A DNA stretch of 64,000 bases from JBBRGK01 sp036741355. GTDB taxonomy: Bacteria > Chloroflexota > Dehalococcoidia > CAUJGQ01. Numbering within the stretch: the first letter of the stretch is position 1; each line of letters begins with the position of its first letter. The notes below the pieces were generated by a model. That model ran no database searches, was not told where the DNA came from, and saw only the letters and a program-made list of their open reading frames with translations. The translations under genes were made by a program, and so were the position numbers. Shown here one piece after another: positions 19,628 to 28,021 of this stretch. The stretch spans positions 1-64,000 of the forward strand of contig DAINSK010000022.1 of the NCBI GenBank assembly GCA_036741355.1, written 5' to 3'.

Positions 19628-20824
19628 ATGCCTCGCCGGGGCAGTGTGCAGGACTACGTCTACCTCGACCACGCCGCAACATCGCCACTCGACCCGCGCG
19701 TGGCCCTCGCCATGCAGCCCTGGGTGAGCAGCCGCTTTGGTAACCCGTCTGCGCAAAATCGCTATGGGCGCGAGGCGGACACCGCCATTGAAACGGCGCG
19801 GGAGCAGACGGCCGGCGTCTTGAACTGCCGGCCGGAAGAAGTCATATTCACGAGCGGGGGCTCGGAGTCCGTCAACGCGGCGTTGAAAGGGATCTCCTTC
19901 GCTCAGCAATTCGCGAAGCTGGGCTCACACCTGGTCGTTAGCGGAATCGAGCACCACGCCGTACTCCACACCGTTCAATATCTGGAGAAGTTCGGCTTCG
20001 AGACGACGATCGTCGGCGTCGACAGCCGCGGTCTTTTTGATCCCGAGGAGGTGGCGTTCGCCTTGCGTCCCAACACCGCCATGGTCAGCTTAATGATGGT
20101 CAACAACGAGACCGGCACTATCGAGCCGATTGGCGAGATTGCAGAGGCCGTGAAACGGCGCGGCAGGGCGTTTGGACGCGACATTCCGCTACACACCGAC
20201 GCCATCCAGGCGCCGCTCTGGCACTCGCTTGACGTTCAGGTCCTCGGCATCGATGCGCTGAGCCTGTCCGCGCACAAATTCGGCGGCCCGACCGGTGCGG
20301 GCGTACTCTATCTCCGACGTGGCGTTCCATACCTTGCCCAGCAGAGCGGTGGAGGGCAGGAACGACAGCGCCGGGCGGGAACAGAGCACGTGGCGGGCAT
20401 CGTGGGTGCCGGCGCGGCGCTCGCTGTGGCGAAGGCAGAGCGGGCGGAAACGTGCCGGCGGGTAGCAGCTCTCTCGGAGCGGCTCGCAACGGGTGTGCGG
20501 AGGATTGCGCCAGGCGCCGTACTGAACGGCGATGGAGACAGGCGCGTGCCCGGAATCATGAACTTTTCGTTCCCGGACGCTGACGGCGAACGCCTCGTTC
20601 AGGAGCTCGACGCGCGCGGCGTCGCCGTTTCGAGTGGCTCGGCCTGCATGTCAGACTCTTGGGAGCCTTCGCACGTGCTGCTGGCGATGGGGGTGCCGAT
20701 GGAACGCGCCATGAGCGCCCTGCGATTCTCCTTCGGGCGGGAGACCTCGGAAGCAGACGTGGACGCAGCATTGCAAGTGCTGCCAGCGGCGCTCGAAGCC
20801 GCGAACTCTCTCTCGGCCGTCTAG
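19628..20824 (+). CDS. Cysteine desulfurase (NifS/IscS family)
   Basis: A 398-residue PLP-dependent enzyme. The cofactor lysine is in SAHKFGGPTGAG, and the catalytic cysteine is in the SSGSACMSDSWEPSHVLLAMG loop. The N-terminus (VYLDHAATSPLDPRV) is typical. The enzyme takes sulfur from cysteine as a persulfide for Fe-S clusters, tRNA thiolation or cofactors. Its length and the long catalytic loop point to the IscS-like group. No iscU, mnmA or sufU is next to it, so the acceptor is not indicated by context. The gene starts 26 bp after the acyl-CoA synthetase alpha gene. Confidence 0.92.
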   Translation: MPRRGSVQDYVYLDHAATSPLDPRVALAMQPWVSSRFGNPSAQNRYGREADTAIETAREQTAGVLNCRPEEVIFTSGGSESVNAALKGISFAQQFAKLGSHLVVSGIEHHAVLHTVQYLEKFGFETTIVGVDSRGLFDPEEVAFALRPNTAMVSLMMVNNETGTIEPIGEIAEAVKRRGRAFGRDIPLHTDAIQAPLWHSLDVQVLGIDALSLSAHKFGGPTGAGVLYLRRGVPYLAQQSGGGQERQRRAGTEHVAGIVGAGAALAVAKAERAETCRRVAALSERLATGVRRIAPGAVLNGDGDRRVPGIMNFSFPDADGERLVQELDARGVAVSSGSACMSDSWEPSHVLLAMGVPMERAMSALRFSFGRETSEADVDAALQVLPAALEAANSLSAV

Positions 20825-20881
20825 TTGACAAGTCCAATCTCCGGCTGTGCCGTTATTCAAGACGTCTCATGGTGAAAACAG

Positions 20882-21565
20882 ATGTCCAGGATGCGAAGCC
20901 TACAACAAGAGGAACGGCCGAAGCTGTCTATCGAACCGAACGGCGGCGAGATAGAGGACCGAGGCGCGGGCGCTCTGCCGATTGAGCTGATCGTCGGCCT
21001 GGGAAACCCGGGCGCGGCGTATGCAGGAACCCGGCACAACGTCGGCTTTCGCGTAATCAACCGGCTCGGCCGTGAGCTCGGCATCGACGTGAGCAAGCAC
21101 ACCCGCGTGGCGAGCACGGGAGAAGGACAGTTCGAAGGTCGCCGTCTGGTTCTCGCCAAACCCCGCACCTTCATGAACGAAAGTGGCAAAGCCGTGAACG
21201 AGCTGTTGCGGCGATACAAACTGGCGCCTCAACAAATGGTGCTCATCTTCGACGACCTCGATTTGCCCGTGGGCCGGGTGCGCGTACGCGAGAGCGGAGG
21301 AACCGGGGGCAACAAGGGTATGCGATCAATCGTGGGGGCAGCCGGAACGCAGGAATTTCCGCGTATTCGCATCGGTATCGGGCGGCCCTTAGTTGGCGAT
21401 AATCCAACCTGGGAACCAGAGGCAATCGCGGCATGGGTCCTGAGCGACCCTTCCCCTGATCAGAGACGGTTGCTGGACGAGGCGGTGACGGTCGCCGCAG
21501 AAGCGGCGGTCGGGTGCCTGCGAGACGGCGTCGAAGCGGCGATGAACCGCTTCAATCGCGGCTGA
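20882..21565 (+). CDS. pth: Peptidyl-tRNA hydrolase
   Basis: A 227-residue Pth that recycles peptidyl-tRNA dropped from ribosomes. The GLGNPG motif, the catalytic His in TRHNVGF, KPRTFMNESGKAV and the FDDLDLPVGRVRVRESGGTGG segment are all intact. The conserved fold begins near residue 33. The preceding residues are a polar extension, since no good start codon lies closer. The gene is 14 bp before mfd, an order (pth-mfd) seen in many Gram-positive bacteria. Confidence 0.95.
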   Translation: MSRMRSLQQEERPKLSIEPNGGEIEDRGAGALPIELIVGLGNPGAAYAGTRHNVGFRVINRLGRELGIDVSKHTRVASTGEGQFEGRRLVLAKPRTFMNESGKAVNELLRRYKLAPQQMVLIFDDLDLPVGRVRVRESGGTGGNKGMRSIVGAAGTQEFPRIRIGIGRPLVGDNPTWEPEAIAAWVLSDPSPDQRRLLDEAVTVAAEAAVGCLRDGVEAAMNRFNRG

Positions 21566-21579
21566 GAGGCGCAGAACCA

Positions 21580-24500
21580 ATGCGCCTGAACGGTCTGCTG
21601 CCGCTGCTCGATTCCGCGCCCGCGATTCGATCACTCCATGGGAGCATTCGCAAGGGCACCACCCGCTGCACGGTTGGTGTCCCGGATGCGGCTAAGCCCG
21701 CGTTACTGGCGGCGTTGCTGGATGACTCGACCGTCCCTGTCCTCATCGTCGTTCCCCGCCCGGACCGCGCGGCTGCGCTGGTGGAGGAGATGGCGCTCTA
21801 CCTCTCCGACTCAACGCGGCTATTGCTGTTCCCTGAAGCCGATACGATCCCGTATGAGCGGGTTACCCCCGACGTCGAAGCGGCTGAGCAGCGGCTGCGC
21901 GTGCTGGAGCGGCTGGCCGATGAATCGATTCCTCCGGCAATCGTAGTCGCGCCAGCCATGGCGGTCGCTCAGCGAACGCTCGCGCCCGCCGAGCGCCGCA
22001 AGTCGTTGCTGGAACTAAAGCCCAACACCCGTATAGCGCTTGCCGCGCTGATGAGCCGGTTACAAGCGCTCGGCTACGAACACCAGCCGCTCGTGGAGTC
22101 CCCCGGCCAGATGAGCAGGCGCGGCGGCATCGTGGACGTCTTTCCGCCCGCATCGGAGCTGCCCTACCGGCTGGAGCTATTCGGCGACGAGATCGATAGT
22201 ATGCGTACCTTCGACCCCTCGTCGCAGCGAACCGTCTCTCACGTGCCAATACTGGAGATCGGCCCGGCCCGCGAAGCGTCGGCCGAGCAAGGCGCGGTGG
22301 AGTCGCTCGTCGGCGGGCTGGACTACGCGGGGCTGCCCGACGATGAGCGAATGCGTTTCGAGGAGGAGGCCGACCGGCTGCGCGAGGGCGACCTGAGTTT
22401 AGGGGGCGGATTTTACCTCCCGTTCCTCGCCCAGGCATTGATCACCGACTACTTTCCCGCTTCCGCGTTGATGGTCGTGGACGAGCTGGCCGATGTGACC
22501 CATGCGCTCGACGAATTGGACGCGCAGGCGATCGAAGCGCGCAATGAGCTGGAACGCCGGCGCGTCATTCCGGCCGGACTGCCCCTGCCCCACGCGAACC
22601 GAAACCTTGTTTCCCGTGCGATCGACGAACGGCCGAAGCTGGTCGTTTTGCATCGTTGGGCTGCCGAAGGTGCGTCCGGCGCTGTCGAAGCGCCATTTTC
22701 GCCGCCGAGTACCTATGGAGGACGCCTGCGCGTGGCCATGCACGACGTGATCGACCTGCTGCGACGGGGTGAGCGGGTGGTGCTTACGTCACAGCAGAGT
22801 GCGCGGTTGGCGGAGTTATTTCGCGGCGAAGGCCGAGAAGTCGCCGTCTTTCCGGACGTGGACGAGCCTCCTGCGCCCGGCACGCTCAGCCTCGTTCACG
22901 GCTCCGTCGGCAACGGCTGGAGCATCGAGCTGCCGGGTGGACGGTTGCAACTCATCACCGACGCGGAGGTCTTCGGTTTCACCAAGCAACGGCGGCCGCA
23001 ACGTGCCCGACCGGGAAACCGCGACGCCTTCCTGGCCGATCTGGCGCCCGGAGACCACGTCGTCCATGTCGAGCACGGCATAGCGATCTTCAACGGTTTG
23101 ATCCATCGCTCGGTGGACGCGATAGACCGCGAATACCTTGAGTTGCTTTATTCCGACGGCGACCGTTTGCTCGTCCCAACCGACCAGGTCGACCGCGTCA
23201 CACGCTACGTCGGCCCCAGTGAACGTACGCCCACCCTCACGCGCCTCGGCACGTCTGAGTGGGTCCGCGCCAAAGAGCGGGTTCGTCGCGCGGTCACCGA
23301 ACTGGCACAGGATATGTTGAATCTTTACGCGGCGCGCGAGCTCCTGCCCGGTCACGCGTTTCCACCAGACCAGCCGTGGCAACAGGAACTGGAGGCGTCG
23401 TTTCCCTACGTGGAGACGCAGGACCAACTGCGGACGATCCAGGACGTCAAGAGCGACATGGAAAGCCCGCGGCCGATGGACCGCGTGATCGTCGGAGACG
23501 TCGGCTACGGCAAGACCGAGGTGGCGATCCGCGCCGCCTTCAAAGCAGTACTCGACGGAATGCAGGTCGCCGTTCTGGTGCCGACGACCGTGCTGGCTCA
23601 GCAGCACCTGCAAACCTTTCGAGAACGGCTTAGCGGCTTCCCGACGCGCGTAGACGTGCTGTCCCGTTTCCGCAGCGACCGCGAAGCCCGCGAAGTTCTG
23701 AACGCGGCCGGTACTGGCGAGGTAGACATCCTCATCGGCACACACCGCTTGCTTCAGAAAGGCGTGACCTTCAAGAACCTCGGACTTGTCGTGATCGACG
23801 AGGAGCAGCGGTTCGGTGTTGGTCACAAGGAGCGCCTGAAGCAGCTTCGCCAGCAAGTCGACGTACTGACGCTCTCCGCGACGCCGATCCCGCGCACGTT
23901 GAACATGTCGCTGTCCGGAATCCGCGACATGTCCACAATGAGTACCGCACCCGAGGACCGGCTGCCGATCAAGACCTATGTCGCCGAGTTCGACGAGCGC
24001 CTGGTGCGCGAAGCGATCCTGCGAGAGATCGACCGGGGCGGCCAGATCTTTTTCGTCCATAACCGCGTCCAGAGCATCGAACGGATAGCGGCCGAACTTC
24101 GCCGCATCGTTCCGGAAGCGCAGATCGCGGTGGGTCACGGCCAGATGCCGGAGGATCAACTCGAACAGGTGATGGTCGATTTTCAGCTTGGCCAGTACGA
24201 CGTGCTGATCTGCACGACCATCATCGAGTCGGGGCTCGATATCCCGAGCGTCAACACGATCATCATCAACCAGGCTGACCGCCTTGGCCTGTCCCAGCTC
24301 TACCAGCTACGCGGGCGCGTCGGACGCGGCGCAAACCGGGCGTACGCGTACCTGCTGTACGACCGCAACCGAGCGCTATCTGAAACGGCTCAAAAGCGAC
24401 TGCAGACGATCTTCGAGGCGACGGAGTTGGGTGCGGGATTTCAGATCGCGCTGAGAGACCTCGAGATCCGCGGAGCAGGGAACCTGCTCGGCTCGGAACA

Positions 24501-25251
24501 GAGCGGCCACATCGGCGCGGTTGGATTCGACCTCTATAGCCGCATGCTCGCCGACGCGGTAAAGCGGCTGCGCGCCATCGGGAGGGGTGAAGAGCCGCCA
24601 TTGCCGGTATCATCGCTGCCCGCCGTGCAGCTTGACCTACCGCTGGCCGCGTACATTCCGGAGAGCTACGTCGTCGACCTCAATACGCGCCTGGCGCTCT
24701 ATCAACGGATGGGCCAGCTCGATTCACCCGACGAGGCGGCCGCCCTGGCAGACGAGCTCGGTGATCGGTTTGGGTCGCCACCCCCAGCGGTGCGGAACCT
24801 GCTCTACGCTCTGGCGTTGAAAGGACTGGCGCGCGACGCCGGCATCCAGTCGATCTTGCGCGAGGACAGCGAATTTGTGCTGCGACGGTCGGCGCCGATC
24901 GAAGACCGCCGCGCGCTCGAGAAGAGTTTTCCGCGTGACGTTCTGGTTGGTACCGCACAGGTGAGGCTCAGCGCTTCCGGAGCGTGGCCTCAGCGGCTGT
25001 ATAGGGTCGTCGGGGCGATGGCCGGCAACGGCTTGCTCGATCTTCCCGCCTTCACCGATGGCGCCCTCACTGAGACCTTGCCCGCGGCCGCCCCGTCTAC
25101 CGAGGCGCCGTGGCAACGGCCGTCGCAGAGCCCTGGTAACGAGCCGCAAGGGGTGCGGCGACTCTTCGATCTAACACCCCGGCAAAATAGGCGCGGAACG
25201 CCGGATAGCCGGCCCGCAGCCGCCGGACGGCGTCGTAAGCACCGGCGATAA
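21580..25251 (+). CDS. mfd: Transcription-repair coupling factor Mfd
   Basis: A large SF2 translocase of about 1223 residues that releases stalled RNA polymerase and recruits UvrA. The N-terminal UvrB-like module, the CarD-like polymerase-interacting domain (LAPGDHVVHVEHGIAIF), the RecG-like motor with Walker A GDVGYGKTE and DEEQ box (VIDEEQRFGV), motif VI (QLRGRVGRG) and the C-terminal D7 region are in the expected order. I start at the ATG at 21580 rather than 21514, because 21514 lies inside pth. A C-terminal tail of about 50 residues is basic and low in complexity. Both neighbours support normal operon expression. Confidence 0.97.
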   Translation: MRLNGLLPLLDSAPAIRSLHGSIRKGTTRCTVGVPDAAKPALLAALLDDSTVPVLIVVPRPDRAAALVEEMALYLSDSTRLLLFPEADTIPYERVTPDVEAAEQRLRVLERLADESIPPAIVVAPAMAVAQRTLAPAERRKSLLELKPNTRIALAALMSRLQALGYEHQPLVESPGQMSRRGGIVDVFPPASELPYRLELFGDEIDSMRTFDPSSQRTVSHVPILEIGPAREASAEQGAVESLVGGLDYAGLPDDERMRFEEEADRLREGDLSLGGGFYLPFLAQALITDYFPASALMVVDELADVTHALDELDAQAIEARNELERRRVIPAGLPLPHANRNLVSRAIDERPKLVVLHRWAAEGASGAVEAPFSPPSTYGGRLRVAMHDVIDLLRRGERVVLTSQQSARLAELFRGEGREVAVFPDVDEPPAPGTLSLVHGSVGNGWSIELPGGRLQLITDAEVFGFTKQRRPQRARPGNRDAFLADLAPGDHVVHVEHGIAIFNGLIHRSVDAIDREYLELLYSDGDRLLVPTDQVDRVTRYVGPSERTPTLTRLGTSEWVRAKERVRRAVTELAQDMLNLYAARELLPGHAFPPDQPWQQELEASFPYVETQDQLRTIQDVKSDMESPRPMDRVIVGDVGYGKTEVAIRAAFKAVLDGMQVAVLVPTTVLAQQHLQTFRERLSGFPTRVDVLSRFRSDREAREVLNAAGTGEVDILIGTHRLLQKGVTFKNLGLVVIDEEQRFGVGHKERLKQLRQQVDVLTLSATPIPRTLNMSLSGIRDMSTMSTAPEDRLPIKTYVAEFDERLVREAILREIDRGGQIFFVHNRVQSIERIAAELRRIVPEAQIAVGHGQMPEDQLEQVMVDFQLGQYDVLICTTIIESGLDIPSVNTIIINQADRLGLSQLYQLRGRVGRGANRAYAYLLYDRNRALSETAQKRLQTIFEATELGAGFQIALRDLEIRGAGNLLGSEQSGHIGAVGFDLYSRMLADAVKRLRAIGRGEEPPLPVSSLPAVQLDLPLAAYIPESYVVDLNTRLALYQRMGQLDSPDEAAALADELGDRFGSPPPAVRNLLYALALKGLARDAGIQSILREDSEFVLRRSAPIEDRRALEKSFPRDVLVGTAQVRLSASGAWPQRLYRVVGAMAGNGLLDLPAFTDGALTETLPAAAPSTEAPWQRPSQSPGNEPQGVRRLFDLTPRQNRRGTPDSRPAAAGRRRKHRR

Positions 25252-25329
25252 CGTGTTGAGCCGTTCTGTCGCGTTGCGCTCCTTTGCCGGTCCGATATAC
25301 TGCGTGTAGGTCAATTACGGGTAAATCCT

Positions 25330-26244
25330 GTGATTTTCCAGGCTGAAACGAATCGAGCGACAGTGATTCCACGCATTTTCGACACCCACGTACATTTCCC
25401 CGGTAACTGGCAGAACCCTGACGAAGACCCGGCGCCTCGCGTCGAGCACCTTTTCAACCGCCTCCGCGAGACCGGCATCGTCAAAGCAGCGCTGTTGAGC
25501 GGTGGCCGCTGGGGGTTGACTCACGAGCAAGCGCTGAACTATTTGAAGCCGTACCTCGACGTTGCCATCCCCGTAGCAGTCGTAGATCCGGACGTCACGA
25601 GCCGGGCGCGGGTTTGGAAGCTCTACGAGCTGGGGTATCGCGGTCTCAAGCTCATCGGCGTAAACCGCGATTACGACGCCCGCGAGTACTTCCCCATGTA
25701 CGCCGCCGCACAAGAGCTCGATATGCCGATCGTCATGCATCTCGGCGTTATCGGCGGACCGATTGACTACAGCATCACCCACCCACGACGGGATCCGGAG
25801 GCAGCACGACGGCTGGAGATGATGAGCAGCCGGATGCAGCAACCCCGGGACATCTCGGCAACGCGTATGCATCCCTTTCATCTCGACACGATCGCCAACA
25901 ACTTTCCCAAACTGAAGCTGATCGGCGCTCATATGGGAGGAACCGGCAACTACGATGCGGCCGCCTCAGTCTCGCGCTGGCGTCACAACGTGTTTTTTGA
26001 CCTCTCGGGCGGCGAGACGATCGAGCGCCACTCGGTGGAACGCGGCCTGATCGGCAAAGAGATCGGCATCGAGAAACTAACGTTTGGCTCCGACTGCGGA
26101 GCCGACGAGGTCCACGAGCACGTTGAGCGCTTCGTCCGAATTTTCGAAGACATCGGACTGACGGAAGACGAACAAGAGCGCGTCTGGTATCGCAACGCCG
26201 CGGAGATCTACGGAATCGAACCGCGCGCCGTAGCGGCCGAATAG
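25330..26244 (+). CDS. Amidohydrolase 2 family metal-dependent hydrolase
   Basis: A 304-residue TIM-barrel protein. The first metal-binding motif is DTHVHF, followed by IVMHLG, GAHMGGTGNYDAAA and the late GSDCG motif. These match the amidohydrolase-2 family, which includes decarboxylases, lactonases and amidases. The start GTG at 25330 is uncertain; another GTG follows at 25363. The substrate is not indicated. The next gene, a membrane protein, starts six bases after its stop, so the two are likely cotranscribed. Confidence 0.8.
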   Translation: MIFQAETNRATVIPRIFDTHVHFPGNWQNPDEDPAPRVEHLFNRLRETGIVKAALLSGGRWGLTHEQALNYLKPYLDVAIPVAVVDPDVTSRARVWKLYELGYRGLKLIGVNRDYDAREYFPMYAAAQELDMPIVMHLGVIGGPIDYSITHPRRDPEAARRLEMMSSRMQQPRDISATRMHPFHLDTIANNFPKLKLIGAHMGGTGNYDAAASVSRWRHNVFFDLSGGETIERHSVERGLIGKEIGIEKLTFGSDCGADEVHEHVERFVRIFEDIGLTEDEQERVWYRNAAEIYGIEPRAVAAE

Positions 26245-26250
26245 GCGATC

Positions 26251-27051
26251 GTGATGATCATTCAGCGACTTCGCGCCACCCATATCGGCCATCTGCGCTG
26301 GAATGACCGCATCAACCTGCTTGCCATCGTCGTCGGCGTTCTCGCAGGCTTTTTCATTATCACCGGCAGCCTCGCCGCGCTGTTTGTGCTGCCGCTGCTT
26401 GCGGCGCTCGGGCTCGACGGCGTTCTGCGCAGCCACCCAGCGGCGCGGTTCCGCGGCGTAACTGTTACGACGATCCAGATCCTCGGACCCGTGGCGTTCA
26501 CCGTTGCCGCCGCGCTCTTCTTCCGCTACATCGCGAGCGGCTACTGGAGCCTGCTCGCATCAGTCGGAACGGGGCTCGCATTCGGCGCAGCTTCATACGC
26601 CGCCTACTTCTCGCTCGACTCGGAGTCCCGTGCCGGCGGTCTCTCCAGGACAATCTTGCTCACCGCCGCGTACGCCGGGTTGTTCGGGTTTTTGGCTGCG
26701 TTCTACAGCTTCGACCTCGCTTTGCCGGTCGCCGCCGCACTTGCGGGGTTGGCCGGCACCATCGCCTCGGTCGAGATCTATCGGGACGCGGGACTGAACA
26801 GCGCGGACCTGGTCATCTACTCGCTGGGGTCGGGCTTCGTGATCGCGCAGGTTCGCTGGGCAGCCGGCTTCGTTCGCATCGACGGGCTGCTCGCCGCCAT
26901 GTTGCTCATGCTCGTCTTCTACGTCGTCACGGGGCTCACACTCTCTGCCGTGACACGTAAACTGGATAGGCGGACGGGCACGGAATTTGTGGCAGTCGGG
27001 CTCGCGGGGCTGGCGATCGTCATCGCCGGGCGCCTGATCACGGCCGGATAG
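26251..27051 (+). CDS. Polytopic membrane protein of unknown function
   Basis: A 266-residue protein with roughly seven or eight hydrophobic segments spread over its whole length. There are no catalytic or transporter motifs I recognise. Charged residues are confined to short loops (for example RATHIGHLRWNDR at the N-terminus and SDSESRAG-like stretches). It may be one of the uncharacterised Chloroflexi membrane families, but I cannot name it with confidence. It is coupled to the upstream amidohydrolase (six-base gap) and ends about 50 bp before tRNA-Pro. Confidence 0.7.
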   Translation: MMIIQRLRATHIGHLRWNDRINLLAIVVGVLAGFFIITGSLAALFVLPLLAALGLDGVLRSHPAARFRGVTVTTIQILGPVAFTVAAALFFRYIASGYWSLLASVGTGLAFGAASYAAYFSLDSESRAGGLSRTILLTAAYAGLFGFLAAFYSFDLALPVAAALAGLAGTIASVEIYRDAGLNSADLVIYSLGSGFVIAQVRWAAGFVRIDGLLAAMLLMLVFYVVTGLTLSAVTRKLDRRTGTEFVAVGLAGLAIVIAGRLITAG

Positions 27052-27101
27052 CGCAGGGTTAGATTGTCGGCGTTTTGGGGCCCGTGGTACACTGCCGAGC
27101 A

Positions 27102-27178
27102 CGGGGCGTAGCGCAGCCTGGTAGCGCACCTGAATGGGGTTCAGGAGGTCGGACGTTCGAATCGTCTCGCCCCGACCA
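27102..27178 (+). tRNA. tRNA-Pro (anticodon GGG), CCA encoded
   Basis: The 77 bases fold into a full cloverleaf. The acceptor stem is CGGGGCG/CGCCCCG. The D arm closes with GCGC/GCGC. The anticodon stem CCTGA/TCAGG holds the loop ATGGGGT, with anticodon GGG at 27136-27138. The T arm is GGACG/CGTCT with TTCGAAT. The discriminator is A, followed by an encoded CCA. The 3' half from the anticodon onward recurs exactly at 27896-27938 (see the integrated cassette). Confidence 0.95.
27136..27178 (+). repeat. 43-bp direct repeat, copy 1 (attachment-site-like, inside tRNA-Pro)
   Basis: The 43 bases from the anticodon to the CCA end of tRNA-Pro are identical to 27896-27938. Identity stops sharply at both sides: position 27135 is T where the second copy has C, and 27179 is C where the second has A. 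Sites in tRNA 3' halves are the usual targets of tyrosine-recombinase islands. This copy is part of the intact tRNA. Confidence 0.85.
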
Positions 27179-27329
27179 CTTCACCTCAATGACCGCAGAA
27201 GCTCAGCGTTACGGTGCGACACGCTCGTCCGTTCCTGCGCGACGGCAGGTAACCGGCCGTGCGCTGGAGCCTCACACGTCGGCGGCAGAATCGGTGCGAG
27301 CCGTTCGCACCCCCAGACCAGGTGCTCCG

Positions 27330-27529
27330 ACCACCGCAAACGGCGATTCGCTGGATTGCCGACGTACAACGCACCGAATGAACAGCGCTGGGCGACGATC
27401 GGCCGAACCAGCAGGAATCGCTTTCTTACCGTTGTATTTACGCGTCGCCAGGGCCGCATACGCGTCGTGACGGCTCCCGATGCCACCGAAGACGAGAAAC
27501 GAACGTATCGGCGCCGCCGAGGGAAATGA
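27330..27529 (+). pseudogene. BrnT-like toxin, C-terminal part only recognisable
   Basis: In the frame ending at the TGA at 27527-27529, the last 45 or so residues (ATIGRTSRNRFLTVVFT followed by GRIRVVTAPDATEDEKRTY) match the C-terminal strand-turn-helix of BrnT/DUF4258-type ribonuclease toxins. The upstream part of the frame, which runs back into the tRNA, does not look like the toxin N-terminus, and no convincing start codon is seen. I therefore call it a degraded toxin with approximate left boundary. Its stop overlaps the antitoxin ATG (ATGA), the normal toxin-first layout of brnTA loci. Confidence 0.45.
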
Positions 27530-27894
27530 CCGTGGGACGAACAGTACAGCCAGAGATGGCAGTGATTCGTGACTTGGGAGAGATTCCGGCGTTCGCTAGC
27601 GAACCGGAGGAAGCCCGCTTCTGGGACACGCACACGTTTAGCCCCGAACTACTGGCGCGGTTCCAATCCATTCCGAATGGTGTCCTGCCGGCGCGGTCGC
27701 GAACCCGACCCGTCGTCATTCGCTTGCAGCAACAGGCTTTCGACGAGCTCAAGCGATTGGCAGCACAGAAGCACAAACGCTATCAGACGCTCCTTCGCGA
27801 GTTCGTCCTCGAGCGACTCCGTGAGGAACAGCGTTGCCAAAGCGGGACAGAACCTGCCGCTTTTGGTGCGAGCGTCCAGAGACCGCGTACATAA
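27526..27894 (+). CDS. CopG/BrnA-type antitoxin
   Basis: A 122-residue protein. The N-terminal part has the FWDTHTFSPELL motif of CopG-type antitoxins that neutralise BrnT-like toxins. The ribbon-helix-helix-like part is RPVVIRLQQQAFDELKRL followed by YQTLLREFVLERLREE. Such proteins bind the toxin and repress their own operon. The ATG overlaps the stop of the toxin-like frame by four bases. The gene lies wholly between the two copies of the tRNA-Pro repeat. If the toxin is dead, the antitoxin may persist alone, perhaps protecting against a related toxin elsewhere (inference). Confidence 0.75.
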   Translation: MTVGRTVQPEMAVIRDLGEIPAFASEPEEARFWDTHTFSPELLARFQSIPNGVLPARSRTRPVVIRLQQQAFDELKRLAAQKHKRYQTLLREFVLERLREEQRCQSGTEPAAFGASVQRPRT

Positions 27895-27895
27895 C

Positions 27896-27938
27896 GGGGT
27901 TCAGGAGGTCGGACGTTCGAATCGTCTCGCCCCGACCA
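27896..27938 (+). repeat. 43-bp direct repeat, copy 2 (displaced tRNA-Pro 3' half)
   Basis: An exact copy of 27136-27178, from GGGG of the anticodon through the encoded CCA, but with no 5' half of a tRNA before it. It lies directly after the antitoxin stop codon. It is most simply the original tRNA 3' end pushed away when the element inserted and rebuilt the tRNA upstream. Confidence 0.85.
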
Positions 27939-28021
27939 ACATTCCCTCTAGCTCGCTCGTGCCGGCGGGCGTGGTAGCTCTCGTTCCTGCTCCTGGGCTG
28001 GCTGCCTCTGAGCGAGGACCA

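Larger units (their letters stand above)
27136..27938. mobile_element. tRNA-Pro-integrated mini-element carrying a toxin-antitoxin-like cassette
   Basis: The two 43-bp repeats start 760 bp apart, as attL/attR would. Between them are a toxin-like frame and a CopG-type antitoxin gene, and nothing that resembles an integrase. The region 27181-27330 just after the tRNA holds no gene I can support. Either the element is a deletion remnant of a larger island or it is a small cassette mobilised in trans. The antitoxin gene ends two bases before repeat copy 2 begins. The boundaries are read directly; the integration mechanism is an inference. Confidence 0.7.

Noticed and set aside
22816..24159. Long minus-strand open frame of 447 codons inside mfd
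   Set aside because: It lies fully antisense to the well-conserved mfd gene, has no domain I recognise, and is expected from high GC content.
27181..27633. Minus-strand frame across the cassette, with a stretch that vaguely resembles DUF4258 toxins
   Set aside because: The resemblance is limited to a few residues, while the plus strand has a better C-terminal toxin match with the expected overlap to the antitoxin.
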